Source: Peptoniphilaceae bacterium AMB_02 (lineage in GTDB: Bacteria > Bacillota > Clostridia > Tissierellales > Peptoniphilaceae). Taken from it: a stretch of 64,000 bases of DNA. The stretch is taken from assembly GCA_036321625.1 (NCBI GenBank), contig CP143259.1, positions 496,001 to 560,000 of the forward strand. Reading direction: 5' to 3'. The position numbers and the translations under genes are program-made. Positions 53,214 to 62,426 of the stretch are shown here, in pieces. Under the pieces are notes generated by a model. That model had not been told where the DNA came from, did no database searches, and saw only the letters and a list, made by a program, of their open reading frames with translations. How positions within the stretch are numbered: the first letter of the stretch is position 1; each line of letters starts with the position of its first letter.

Positions 53214-54254
53214 TTATAAGTCGTCTTCTATAACGGTTGACTTGGCATATGCCGAAACTTTTGCTTCGAAAAAGTCTGTCTTTATTGCATTGGGATCCGA
53301 ATATTCAGCAACCCATGCCATTGACTCAGGTTCCTTTTCAAAACCCGGGAATATTATATCCAGACCTAAACCTTTAGATCTTAGATTACCCAAGTATTTA
53401 AGATAAGCATCGACATTGGTCTTGGATAATCCGGAAATCCTGTCGCCTAAGACATAATCAGCCCATTTTATTTCTTCTTCTACACCTTGAATAATCATGT
53501 TTCTGTAAAATTGAATATTTTCTTCATTAAATAATTCAGGTTCTTCTTTTTTTAGATCCAATAAAATCGATCTAAATAACCAAAGGTGAGTATTTTCGTC
53601 TCTATTAATATATCTTATTTCCTGTACTGTTCCAGGCATCTTACCATTTCTACCCAGTGCATAGAAGAACATAAAGCCTGAATAAAAATAAATACCCTCC
53701 AAGATATAGTTAGCTATAAGTGTTTTTGCAAGGTTTAACTTAGTTCTTTCATAATAAAAGTCGTTGTATTTATCGCCAATGAACTTGTTTCTAGCCAAAA
53801 GGAAAGGATCGTCTTTCCACTGATATAGTATTTCAGATCTTTCTTCAGGAGAACATATGGTATCCAGTATATAGCCGTAACTTTGTGAGTGGATGGCTTC
53901 CTGATACGCTTGTATCGTCAAACAGAGATTGACTTCATTTGCAGTTATAAATTCGCTTAAGTTGGGTAGATTTGCCATTTGCAAACTATCTAAAAATATA
54001 AGAAATGAAAGTATTTTGTCATAAGCAGTCTTTTCATCTTCAGATAGATTTCTATAATCTTTTATATCCTGATTTAAGTTTATTTCTTCAGGAATCCAGA
54101 AGTTATTCATGGCTTGTCTGTACCAGTCACTAACCCAAGTGTATTTTAAATTGTTAAAATCGTTAAGATTGGTTGTATTACCATTCATCAACTTTCTCTT
54201 ATTAAGTTCAATATCGCCATGTTCATTAAACAGTGCTTTTCTTTCTAATTTCAT
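53214..54254 (-). CDS. nrdB: Ribonucleoside-diphosphate reductase class I, beta subunit
   Basis: A 346-aa ferritin-like radical-generating subunit. Metal and radical residues are visible: Asp in FLDSLQ, Glu/His in QEAIHSQSY with the tyrosyl-radical Tyr at the end, and DENTHLW. With NrdA it makes dNTPs aerobically or in microaerobic niches. It lies nine bases after nrdA in one operon. AAGGAGG site. Confidence 0.95.
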   Translation of the reverse strand: MKLERKALFNEHGDIELNKRKLMNGNTTNLNDFNNLKYTWVSDWYRQAMNNFWIPEEINLNQDIKDYRNLSEDEKTAYDKILSFLIFLDSLQMANLPNLSEFITANEVNLCLTIQAYQEAIHSQSYGYILDTICSPEERSEILYQWKDDPFLLARNKFIGDKYNDFYYERTKLNLAKTLIANYILEGIYFYSGFMFFYALGRNGKMPGTVQEIRYINRDENTHLWLFRSILLDLKKEEPELFNEENIQFYRNMIIQGVEEEIKWADYVLGDRISGLSKTNVDAYLKYLGNLRSKGLGLDIIFPGFEKEPESMAWVAEYSDPNAIKTDFFEAKVSAYAKSTVIEDDL

Positions 54255-54263
54255 TTTTCCTCC

Positions 54264-56792
54264 TTATGCGGAACAACTGTCACATTCTTCTATTTCCAAG
54301 GCTTGACTTCTAACATAGTAAATGGTTTTAACCTCTTCCTCCCATGCTTTTATATAAAGTCCAAGGATTCTACTCATGGTATAGTCTGTGGTTACATAAA
54401 GATTTAGGGACTGTCCTTGATCTATATGTCTTTGTCTTATGCCTGCAGCTTTGATTACCCAGTTTTGGTCTATTTCATGAGCATTTTCATATAACCAGAA
54501 TGTCCTAGGTGTTAGGGAAGGAGCAACTCTCGGAACTATAGATCCTTTCTTTTCTTCCAAGTAGTATCTCTTCATAACAGGGTCTATGGCTGCTGTAGTT
54601 CCGGCAATTATTGAGGTTGAACCGGTTGGTGCAACTGCCATCAAATATCCGTTTCTTATACCATTGTTTTGTACTTCGTTTTTTAAGTCAATCCATCTAC
54701 TACTATTATATGCTCTTTTCTCAAAATAGTCACCATTTTGCCAGTCGGAACCTTCAAAGAAGTGGTAAGATCCTTTTTCTTTTGCAATCTCCATACTTGC
54801 TTTTATGGCATAGTAGTTGATATCTTCATATAGTTTGTCGGCAAAATCCAAGTGTTCATCGCTTTGGAAGTTTAAATCATTTTTTACAAGGACATGATGG
54901 TATCCGCTTGTACCAAGTCCGATAGATCTATATTTTTTATTTGTGATTTTTGCGTAGGGGATAGGATAATAGTTTAATTCGATAACATTATCAAGTGCCC
55001 TAACGACTGTTGTAACCACTCTTTTCAGTTCTTCACTATCATTAACTTCGATATTTCCCAAGACCAGGGAAGCCAGGTTGCAAACTACAAAATCACCAGC
55101 TTTGGTTTTAGTTGTTACAATATCACCATCATCATTTGACTCCACATCGATAGATACAGATTCTATACCGCTCATGTTTTGAGCAATTTCAGTACATAAG
55201 TTAGATGAATAAATCATCCCCTTATGGTTATTTGGATTGTATTTATTAACTATATCTCTATTGAAAACAAAAGGCGTTCCAGTTTCTACTGCAGACTTTA
55301 AGAATAGTCTTACTATATCCTTTATAGACATGGCTCTTTTATCAAGTTTTGGATTGTTTACGCACTCCTCGTATCTTTTTTTCCATTCATCGCCATAGTA
55401 ATCTTCCAGACTGTATCCCATTGTGGTCTTTATTTCGTGAGGGCACATCAAGTACCAATTATTATCGAGGCTTTCTTTTGCCAATTCCCAGAAATAGTTT
55501 GGGAAGCATATCCCAGGAAAGACATCATGTGCCTTCATTCTATCATCACCACTATTGGTTTTCAGTTGTAAAAATTCAGGCAGATCTTTATGCCATGCAT
55601 CCAGATATACTGCTACAGCGCCTTGTCTAACTCCGAGCTGATCTACGGCAACGGCAGTGTCATTTGCCAGTTTTATCCATCTGTTTACCCCACCGGCTAC
55701 GCCTTTAAATCCTCTTATATCAGAACCCATGGCTCTTACCTTACCGAAGTATAATCCCATACCCCCACCATGCTTTGATACTTGTGCAAAATTATCAATA
55801 CTCCTATAGATTCCATCCAGTGAGTCCGGTACTGTATCGATAAAGCATGACGATAATTGATGGAACGGCTTTCTGGCATTTGACATCGTAGGTGTTGCCA
55901 TGGTTACTTTTAAAGTACTTAAAATATCGTAGATTTTTTTAGCCCATTCGACTTTTTTATCAGCTTCCGGGATGGCAAGGTGCATAGAGATACCCATAAA
56001 CATCTCTTGGGGACTTTCAAGGATTCTTCCGTTAGGGTCCTTAATGAGATATCTCTTATATACCAGGTCAAGCCCACTAAAATTGAAAAGATGATCTCTG
56101 GAATTATCAATGTAAGCTTCGAGTTCGTCTATATCTTCTCTTGAATAATTGTCTAAAATATACTTGCCGTATAGTGAATTGTCTGTTAAGAATACAATCT
56201 TACTATAAAAATCACTTATATCATATTTTACGATTTCATTTCTAATCAGTCTTGTTATATTGAGAGATAAGAATCTAGCAGCAATAAATTCCCAATTTGG
56301 AGCTTCTTTAGATGTCAGTTCAGAGGCGGATCTGGTTAATAGTTCCAGAAGCTGATCTTCATTCATATTTTCGGTCACGAAAGAAGAGAATTTAGTTCTT
56401 AGGAAACTTAAATTGTACATATCTTCGGTAAATTCACGTTGAACACTCTTTAATTCTTCTATTATTTCTTCATCTGTGAAATATTTAGAAAAATCTTCTA
56501 TGGTCTTTCTCATGGTATGATGAGAAGCTCTGTATAAAATATAGGATTTGACTACTGCATAGTAGGAATTCTCTATAAGTGTAATTTCAACCAGGTCTTG
56601 AACTTCTTCAACTGTAATCATATGGGATTTTGGAAAATTACTTTCAATTTTAGATACAATCTCACCCGACATCTTCTCTAAAATCTCTTGAGTTACGGGC
56701 TGACATACACTATTGAAAGCTTTTTGGATTGCAAGTTCAATCTTTTTTCTGTCGAATTCTACGATGGAACCATTTCTCTTTATTATATTCAT
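54264..56792 (-). CDS. nrdA: Ribonucleoside-diphosphate reductase class I, alpha subunit
   Basis: An 842-aa catalytic subunit. The N-terminal ATP-cone (IIKRNGSIVEFDRKKIELAI) gives allosteric activity control. The barrel has cysteine-bearing SSCFIDTVPDS, NLCTEI and MAVAPTGSTS segments, and the C-terminal redox pair is CDSC at the very end. It is first in the nrdAB operon, with GGAGG before the ATG and two NrdR-like boxes upstream. Confidence 0.96.
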   Translation of the reverse strand: MNIIKRNGSIVEFDRKKIELAIQKAFNSVCQPVTQEILEKMSGEIVSKIESNFPKSHMITVEEVQDLVEITLIENSYYAVVKSYILYRASHHTMRKTIEDFSKYFTDEEIIEELKSVQREFTEDMYNLSFLRTKFSSFVTENMNEDQLLELLTRSASELTSKEAPNWEFIAARFLSLNITRLIRNEIVKYDISDFYSKIVFLTDNSLYGKYILDNYSREDIDELEAYIDNSRDHLFNFSGLDLVYKRYLIKDPNGRILESPQEMFMGISMHLAIPEADKKVEWAKKIYDILSTLKVTMATPTMSNARKPFHQLSSCFIDTVPDSLDGIYRSIDNFAQVSKHGGGMGLYFGKVRAMGSDIRGFKGVAGGVNRWIKLANDTAVAVDQLGVRQGAVAVYLDAWHKDLPEFLQLKTNSGDDRMKAHDVFPGICFPNYFWELAKESLDNNWYLMCPHEIKTTMGYSLEDYYGDEWKKRYEECVNNPKLDKRAMSIKDIVRLFLKSAVETGTPFVFNRDIVNKYNPNNHKGMIYSSNLCTEIAQNMSGIESVSIDVESNDDGDIVTTKTKAGDFVVCNLASLVLGNIEVNDSEELKRVVTTVVRALDNVIELNYYPIPYAKITNKKYRSIGLGTSGYHHVLVKNDLNFQSDEHLDFADKLYEDINYYAIKASMEIAKEKGSYHFFEGSDWQNGDYFEKRAYNSSRWIDLKNEVQNNGIRNGYLMAVAPTGSTSIIAGTTAAIDPVMKRYYLEEKKGSIVPRVAPSLTPRTFWLYENAHEIDQNWVIKAAGIRQRHIDQGQSLNLYVTTDYTMSRILGLYIKAWEEEVKTIYYVRSQALEIEECDSCSA

Positions 56793-56835
56793 AATACCTC
56801 CTATGGTATAAAAACTTGTTTAATACATTATGAAT

Positions 56836-56851
56836 ATACCATATATAGTGT
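56836..56851. promoter_or_regulatory. NrdR box 1
   Basis: ATACCATATATAGTGT, whose complement ACACTATATATGGTAT fits the NrdR consensus ACACwATATATwGTGT at nearly all positions. Confidence 0.75.
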
Positions 56852-56868
56852 TTAATGTATATATAAAA

Positions 56869-56884
56869 ACAACGATATATTGTA
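56869..56884. promoter_or_regulatory. NrdR box 2
   Basis: ACAACGATATATTGTA, a weaker match, 33 bp from box 1 (about three helical turns), the usual spacing for paired NrdR boxes. Confidence 0.65.
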
Positions 56885-56954
56885 AAAATTGAATAAATAG
56901 AAAGTTTAATACTCCTTTACTCGGGTATAATTAGCTTAGAAAGGTGGGATTTAC

Positions 56955-57155
56955 ATGGATAAATTTAAAAAAGATTTAAAAGACTTAAAGGAAAATGTAG
57001 AAGAAAAATTTGATAAAGTAAAAGACCAGGCTGAAAAGAAAGCTGAAGATGTAAAAAAAGACGCTGAAAAGGGAGCCGATAAGGTAAAAGACAAAGCTAA
57101 AGAAATTGTAGACGACATAAAAGATAAAGCTGAAGAGATTAAGAAAAAACTTTAA
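56955..57155 (+). CDS. Small LEA-like/apolipoprotein-like coiled protein
   Basis: 66 aa, nearly all Lys, Asp, Glu, Ala and Val in 11-residue-type periodicity (KDKAKEIVDDIKDKAEEIKKK). No Cys, Trp or Pro. Predicted to be a single amphipathic helix or disordered, like group 3 LEA or YtxH-like stress proteins. Role unknown; desiccation or osmotic protection is a guess. GGTGGG site, single gene, terminator after it. Confidence 0.7.
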   Translation: MDKFKKDLKDLKENVEEKFDKVKDQAEKKAEDVKKDAEKGADKVKDKAKEIVDDIKDKAEEIKKKL

Positions 57156-57163
57156 TTTATGAG

Positions 57164-57195
57164 AAAGACTTCTAAATGCAGAAGTCTTTTTTATT
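57164..57195 (+). terminator. Rho-independent terminator
   Basis: AAAGACTTC with GAAGTCTTT around TAAATGCA, then T-rich. Confidence 0.8.
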
Positions 57196-57292
57196 TTTGT
57201 GTAAAATAGGTTATAATTATATATATGCTTTTTTTAAAACATTAACGATAATATAAATATTGTTAATGATATTAATGAGTGGAGGAAGTTAA

Positions 57293-58696
57293 ATGAACAG
57301 AAAAATATTAAAAACTACATTTATAGTGGTATTGGCACTATTTTTGATGCTGCCGCTCACTGCAGTCGCAGATGATAATGTGAAATTTGAAATTGTAAGA
57401 ATTGCTGATAAAGGTAGGATTGAGACATCTATTCAAGTTAGTAGCAATGCTTTCGAAACTTCCGATTATGTAATCATTACCAATGGTTTCAATTTTCCCG
57501 ATGCACTAGCCGGTGGACCTTTGGCATCAGCGCTTAATGCACCGATATTACTAACTGAAAAAGAGAGTCTGTCTGATGCAGTCCTCAAAGAGATAATAGA
57601 ATTAGGAGCTTCAAAAGCTATAATTTTAGGCAGTGAAGGATCTGTTTCTAAAAGAGTGGCAGAGCAATTAAATGTCGTAGCGGATGTTGAAAGAATCGGA
57701 GGAGATGACAGGTATGAAACCGCAGCTCTAATCGCTGAAAGGGTTATGAATATTACCGGAACTACATCAGTAGCAGTAACCAATGGACATAAGTATCCCG
57801 ATGCATTATCAGCGAGTGCTTATCTAGGTGCTAACGGAATACCGATAGTTCTAGTTGCAGAGAATAATATCCCGATTGCTACACAAAGATTTTTAGACCA
57901 CATGGACATCAATAAAACAATTGTAGTCGGAGGAGTAAAAACTGTTTCTAGCGATGTAATGAATAATCTTAAAAATCCTGAAAGAATTGCAGGAAGTAAT
58001 AGGTTTGAAACTTCTATAGCGCTGTCAAAAAAGGCTTATAAAAATCCAAGCAATGTAATACTTGTAAATGCTTATAATTTTCCTGATGCCCTGTCAGCAG
58101 TTGGATTGACGTCAAAATATAAAGCTCCTGTACTACTTACTGCTCAGGAAGCATTACCTAGAAATATTAAGAATTATTTAGAACAAATTAAGCCTAGAAG
58201 AGTATTGATGGTTGGGGGCAAGGGGTCTATATCAACTGAAATTGCGGGTGAATTACTAGATAGTTTTGGTGAGTTGAATGGAAAGCCTGAGGTTCCTGAG
58301 TTTGCACCTCTGGAATATAATGAAGAATTTGCAAAAGAAATGGCTGAGATTATCAATAGATTGAGAACAGAACAAGGACTTGAGCCATTTGCTTGGGATG
58401 ATGGACTTGAAGCAGCAGCTAAGATTAGGGCAAAAGAAATAGTAGAAAATCTATCTCATACCAGACCAAATGGTGAAAATTTCTCAACTGTTAACAAAGA
58501 ACAGGTTAGAGGAGAAAACCTTGCAATCTTAAATGCATATCCTAAAGATGTAATAGATATTATGATGTCGGCTTCAGGACAAAGTAGTAATCTTTTGAGA
58601 AAAGAACCATATTTTAAATCAATAGGTATAGCTTGTTGGGCTGATTCAGAAGGTAAGGCTCACTGGGTACAAATGTTTGGGGTTCCAAAACAATAG
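57293..58696 (+). CDS. Secreted CWB2-repeat protein with CAP (SCP) domain
   Basis: 467 aa: Sec signal (1-25, ending TAVADD), three CWB2 repeats (about 30-320) each with R-x-ET-S/A, a FPDALA-type motif and a VGG-type motif (NGFNFPDALAGG, NGHKYPDALS, NAYNFPDALS), then a CAP domain (about 345-467; EIINRLRTEQGLEPFAW, LSHTRPNGENF, ARGEN-like VRGENLA). CWB2 triplets anchor proteins non-covalently to secondary wall polymers, as in clostridial S-layers. The CAP role is unknown. GGAGG site; terminator follows. Confidence 0.92.
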   Translation: MNRKILKTTFIVVLALFLMLPLTAVADDNVKFEIVRIADKGRIETSIQVSSNAFETSDYVIITNGFNFPDALAGGPLASALNAPILLTEKESLSDAVLKEIIELGASKAIILGSEGSVSKRVAEQLNVVADVERIGGDDRYETAALIAERVMNITGTTSVAVTNGHKYPDALSASAYLGANGIPIVLVAENNIPIATQRFLDHMDINKTIVVGGVKTVSSDVMNNLKNPERIAGSNRFETSIALSKKAYKNPSNVILVNAYNFPDALSAVGLTSKYKAPVLLTAQEALPRNIKNYLEQIKPRRVLMVGGKGSISTEIAGELLDSFGELNGKPEVPEFAPLEYNEEFAKEMAEIINRLRTEQGLEPFAWDDGLEAAAKIRAKEIVENLSHTRPNGENFSTVNKEQVRGENLAILNAYPKDVIDIMMSASGQSSNLLRKEPYFKSIGIACWADSEGKAHWVQMFGVPKQ

Positions 58697-58699
58697 AAG

Positions 58700-58738
58700 A
58701 AAATCCGGATTCAGCTCAGCGGCTAATCCGGATTTTTT
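58700..58738. terminator. Rho-independent terminator
   Basis: AATCCGGATT, a 13-base loop, AATCCGGATT, then T6. It separates convergent genes. Confidence 0.85.
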
Positions 58739-58755
58739 ATGTTTTTTTTATAGAT

Positions 58756-59496
58756 TTACACCAGTTTATGTGTTTCAACATCCGGTGTGATTTTATATAT
58801 TACATCTTTCCTTTCTACAATTATCGTTACTTTCTTTTTTAAACTGTCATTATTTTTAATATACTCAAGAAGAGTATTTGTAGGGTTAATCGCCACTGCC
58901 GTACCGACCCTTTCAAGCATTGAGATATCACCATTGGTGTCTCCATAAGCATAGGATTTTCCAAAGTCTATTCCATACATCTTATCGAATTGAGTCATCA
59001 TGCTGAGTTTACTCTTACTGTCCCACATCTTTATGAAATTGCCGGTGAAAACATCGTCTTCATCCAAACAATAAATGGTTCCCCTATAATCAGTAACTCC
59101 ATATTTCTTTGCAATATGTTTTACCAGAAAGTTTGGACTTCCCGAAATGAAAAAAACTAGATGACCTTGCTCGAGATGCCATTTTATTTGAGATCTTGTA
59201 TAAGTATATACTATATCTGCATTATGTTTTATAACTTGCTGCGCTATAAAGTCTATAAAGTCATATTTAATACCCTTTAGCGTATCCATATATACACTGG
59301 CTACTACGTCCAGATAATTATCATAATCAACATATCTTCTATTATAGTCGTCATAAAGTGGTTTTATTTCATTAATCCATGTATGTTCTTCTATGACATC
59401 ATTTTTTACCAATCGCAAAAAATGATCTATCATAAGTGAAGTTCTGGTCAATGTACCGTCGATGTCGAAAAAAGCTGCTATATGTTTATTTTTCAT
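58756..59496 (-). CDS. HAD-IB family hydrolase (SerB-like phosphatase)
   Basis: 246 aa with HAD motif I FFDIDGTLT (9-17), motif II FFISGSP, and motif III/IV KSKLSM...YAYGDTNGDISML. The helical cap in between (DHFLRLVKND...) fits the HAD-IB class, which includes phosphoserine phosphatases and lipid phosphatases. Substrate not determinable. It overlaps the upstream membrane-protein gene by 11 bases, so the two are coupled. Confidence 0.88.
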   Translation of the reverse strand: MKNKHIAAFFDIDGTLTRTSLMIDHFLRLVKNDVIEEHTWINEIKPLYDDYNRRYVDYDNYLDVVASVYMDTLKGIKYDFIDFIAQQVIKHNADIVYTYTRSQIKWHLEQGHLVFFISGSPNFLVKHIAKKYGVTDYRGTIYCLDEDDVFTGNFIKMWDSKSKLSMMTQFDKMYGIDFGKSYAYGDTNGDISMLERVGTAVAINPTNTLLEYIKNNDSLKKKVTIIVERKDVIYKITPDVETHKLV

Positions 59497-59854
59497 GGTT
59501 TTTTCTCTTAAAGATAGATTTGAAAGGATTATTTCTATTAGGTGAATTCACTCTTGATTTATTAATAATTCCGAGTATAAGTGCATAACATAGAGCTACA
59601 AAACCTGAGACAAAGAAAATTCCAAATCGTAAAATCATATTTAATCCGGTTTCATCGGTTATTTTAGGCAAACCCTCTACTAGATTATAAATCCCTATAG
59701 AGATTAGAATTAAACCCGGCACATACTTAATGTATTTATTCCTATTTGAAATCCAATAGATGAGATAAACACCTAAGATTGCAAACAAGGAAGCCAGAGG
59801 AAAAATAGTAGTCTTACTTTGATGGTCCAAAACCAAATTTAAAATACTTCTCAT
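59486..59854 (-). CDS. Small membrane protein of unknown function
   Basis: 122 aa with three likely membrane helices (about 16-35, 43-60, 72-97) and a basic cytoplasmic tail (NNPFKSIFKRKNHEK). No family recognised. AAGGAG seven bases before the ATG. Its partner is the HAD phosphatase, suggesting membrane-related metabolism (inference). Confidence 0.75.
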   Translation of the reverse strand: MRSILNLVLDHQSKTTIFPLASLFAILGVYLIYWISNRNKYIKYVPGLILISIGIYNLVEGLPKITDETGLNMILRFGIFFVSGFVALCYALILGIINKSRVNSPNRNNPFKSIFKRKNHEK

Positions 59855-60125
59855 ATATACTCCTTAGTAATTAATATAATTAATTCTTATTTTACATTAA
59901 AATAATTGCAATTAAATTACAAAAAACGATGGTTTTATATGTATTCTAACCTTTATTATAGCACAAAAGACTAGTGCATGCTAATATATAGCCATTGTTT
60001 TAGCAAGTAGTAAATGGATAATATAATTAAATATAGGAATTATTTAGGTTAAAGGACAGATGGGAAAAATCTTTTCTTAACAATATAGTATGATAATTTT
60101 ACAAGGTCTATTTACTGATTCTGTA

Positions 60126-60188
60126 AATACTTGATTTTTTAAAATAAAATTGATAGAATATGTTTAATGTTAGTTGTTTAGGGTATAT
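60126..60188 (+). repeat. 63-bp direct repeat flanking the IS, left copy
   Basis: Identical to 62145-62207. The preceding base (A versus G) and the following base differ, so the limits are exact. It contains TTGATT-17-TAGAAT, a promoter, now separated from thrS by the IS. Confidence 0.9.
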
Positions 60189-62144
60189 CTTATCTTTGAC
60201 ACCTAAAACAGCAAAAAACCTCTGTAAACATTAACAAATCAATGCTTTCAGGGGTTTTGATTTTGACTTTTTCCTGTAGTTCTACAAACCCTTTTTTACA
60301 CCCGAAATAAGGGAATCTATTTCTGCGACGGTTATAAATCTTTTCGAAAAATCAACTCCAACTGTTTGACCTAGTTTCTCAATTATCTCATTAAAACAAT
60401 CGAACATATAGTAGTTTTCGTCTAAATGAGTTCCTGTAATTTCACGCATTTCTTCTATAGCCTTCTCAATGCTGATATTTGATCCATCTAAATCTTTTTC
60501 TAAAAGTCTTAGTAAAACCAAAGTCACAAAACATATTAGAAAATGAGATTCTATTCTGTCTTTTCTCGATAAATATACCGGTCTTGCTTCTAATTGAGAC
60601 TTTGTAATTTTAAACGACTCTTCTATCTTCCACAATCCGTGATATGCTTGGACTATATCCATATCCTTCATATCTAGTTCACTGGTATTTATGATGTAGT
60701 ATCCATCATACTTTTCTTCTTCTTTAATTTTTTGAATGTCTAAAAAATCATTCTTCTTAGTCTTTAATATTTCACCGGTTTCTAGATCAATGAACTCCTT
60801 CTTAATATACTTGTAAGCGCTGGAATTTGGTCTATCAATACCTTTCTCAATTAACTTTAATGTCTTAAGAATAGTTCTTTCTCTATCCATCCTAGACTTC
60901 TTAGCATATTTTTCTGAATAAAATACAACTTGTTTCTGATCTATAGGAACCTTTTTTCTTTTGTTATGAATATCTGTAACCCAAATATCTTGAGGCACAA
61001 TCCTTGATTTAATTTTGAACTCATCTGAATTATCAGAATAACCAGTTTGATCTAAAACAAAATCTTTCAGTTCTCTTGACGCACCTCTAACAGACCCGGA
61101 AAATATATAGCCATTCCCTTTAATGATATTGTAAGCCATGTTTTCACCACTATTCATAGCCTTATCCGCAACAACAATGACCTTACCAAGATTAAAATGT
61201 TTTTTCAACTTATTCAATGAAGGCATGAGAGTGATACTATCATTTGTATTACCTTCAAAAAGTTCATAGGAGATAGGAATCCCTGAATTATCCATTAAAA
61301 GACCCATTTGAATAATAGGATTAGGTCTATGCTCTTTAGAAACACCTCTTTTTCTAAAATCATCCTCATAAGGAATCTCAAAATAGTAATTAGTAACATC
61401 ATAGTAGACTTTAGAAAGATCTCTACCATAGTATTGAATAATATTTTGATGAATCCATAGAATTAAATCATCCTTGTAAGGATAAAACTTAGATAAAGCT
61501 CTATAGACATCGTGAAGACTAAAATCGAATTTAGTAAAAAAGGAATTGATATAGTCAAAAGAAGCCTTTTTAGATGATGGATATAGAGATCTAGTAAAAA
61601 CAAGTAATTGGAATACATGGTTAAGCAAAAAATCAGTACCGGAAGTTTTTTGTCTATTATTCCAAAACTCATGAATTTTAAGATTGTGGTAGAAATGAGA
61701 TAATACAACATATCCTAAGTTTTTTCGATTAACCACATTAGACTTAATTACCTCTTTAGAATCAAAAGTGAAACTAAGCGGCAGATTAGCTAATCTCTCT
61801 TCTTCCGTTAGTCTAGCAGCAACTTCTTCAAAATGAGCAATAGGATCTTCATATTGGTCTAATAAATCCTCTAAATACCCAACTTTCATAACAGATTTAT
61901 TTCTAGATTTTTTAGTAACAGGGTCACGATAGCCTTTAATAATGGTGAGATAAGTCTTACCATTGGCTCTTTTATCCTTTTTAAGAAACATCCAAATCAC
62001 CACGCTTTTTTATTTAATTATACCACAAATCCCAACATATAACAACCCCAAAAAGTATTAAATTTGACATAAAAAAATCGCTGCACACATTGCAACGTCT
62101 AAGATATATAGGTTTAAAATTTTAAATTAGGTGTCAAACAACAG
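60189..62144 (-). mobile_element. IS1634-family insertion sequence (1,956 bp)
   Basis: One transposase gene between ends that share the inverted 12-mer TTTGACACCTAA (left at about 60195, right complement TTAGGTGTCAAA at about 62127-62138), with weaker matching outside. It is flanked by 63-bp direct repeats. Long, variable-length target duplications are a known property of IS1634 of Mycoplasma mycoides. The element looks intact. Confidence 0.85.
60282..62003 (-). CDS. IS1634-family transposase
   Basis: A 573-aa DDE transposase of the IS4-like superfamily. Early motifs MFLKKDKRANGKTYLTIIKGYRD and VMKVGYLEDLL are typical. The DDE core has YYDVTNYYFE, VVADKAMNS and, near the C-terminus, the YHGLWKIEESFKITKSQLEARPVY-type Y-(2)-R/W-(3)-E-(6)-K motif. 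Full length with no internal stop, so it may be active. Confidence 0.9.
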   Translation of the reverse strand: MVIWMFLKKDKRANGKTYLTIIKGYRDPVTKKSRNKSVMKVGYLEDLLDQYEDPIAHFEEVAARLTEEERLANLPLSFTFDSKEVIKSNVVNRKNLGYVVLSHFYHNLKIHEFWNNRQKTSGTDFLLNHVFQLLVFTRSLYPSSKKASFDYINSFFTKFDFSLHDVYRALSKFYPYKDDLILWIHQNIIQYYGRDLSKVYYDVTNYYFEIPYEDDFRKRGVSKEHRPNPIIQMGLLMDNSGIPISYELFEGNTNDSITLMPSLNKLKKHFNLGKVIVVADKAMNSGENMAYNIIKGNGYIFSGSVRGASRELKDFVLDQTGYSDNSDEFKIKSRIVPQDIWVTDIHNKRKKVPIDQKQVVFYSEKYAKKSRMDRERTILKTLKLIEKGIDRPNSSAYKYIKKEFIDLETGEILKTKKNDFLDIQKIKEEEKYDGYYIINTSELDMKDMDIVQAYHGLWKIEESFKITKSQLEARPVYLSRKDRIESHFLICFVTLVLLRLLEKDLDGSNISIEKAIEEMREITGTHLDENYYMFDCFNEIIEKLGQTVGVDFSKRFITVAEIDSLISGVKKGL

Positions 62145-62207
62145 AATACTTGATTTTTTAAAATAAAATTGATAGAATATGTTTAATGTTAGTTGTTTAG
62201 GGTATAT
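62145..62207 (+). repeat. 63-bp direct repeat flanking the IS, right copy (carries the thrS promoter)
   Basis: Holds -35 TTGATT (62150-62155), a 17-bp spacer and -10 TAGAAT (62173-62178), directly upstream of the T-box leader. Confidence 0.85.
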
Positions 62208-62214
62208 AGAATTC

Positions 62215-62412
62215 ATAAATTTAATATCGAGCTATGAAGGATCGAGTAATAAAAAAGGTACATACAGAGAGGATATGTTGGCTGAGATTTATCCATGAAA
62301 ACCGTTTATGAAAACTAATCCGGAGCTGTTATTTTAATTAAGAAGCAACTAGGGTGGAACCACGAGCCTCTCGTCCCTACTAATTATAGTAGGATGGGGG
62401 GATTTTTTATTT
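62215..62412 (+). promoter_or_regulatory. T-box riboswitch of thrS
   Basis: Conserved T-box AGGGTGGAACCACG at 62351-62364, the AG-rich stem I strings AGTAA and AGAGAGG, and a candidate specifier ACC (Thr) at 62301-62303. The terminator is CCTACT/AGTAGG with a G-rich arm and T6 (about 62370-62412). Uncharged tRNA-Thr should favour read-through. Confidence 0.9.
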
Positions 62413-62426
62413 TATAAGGAGGAAAA

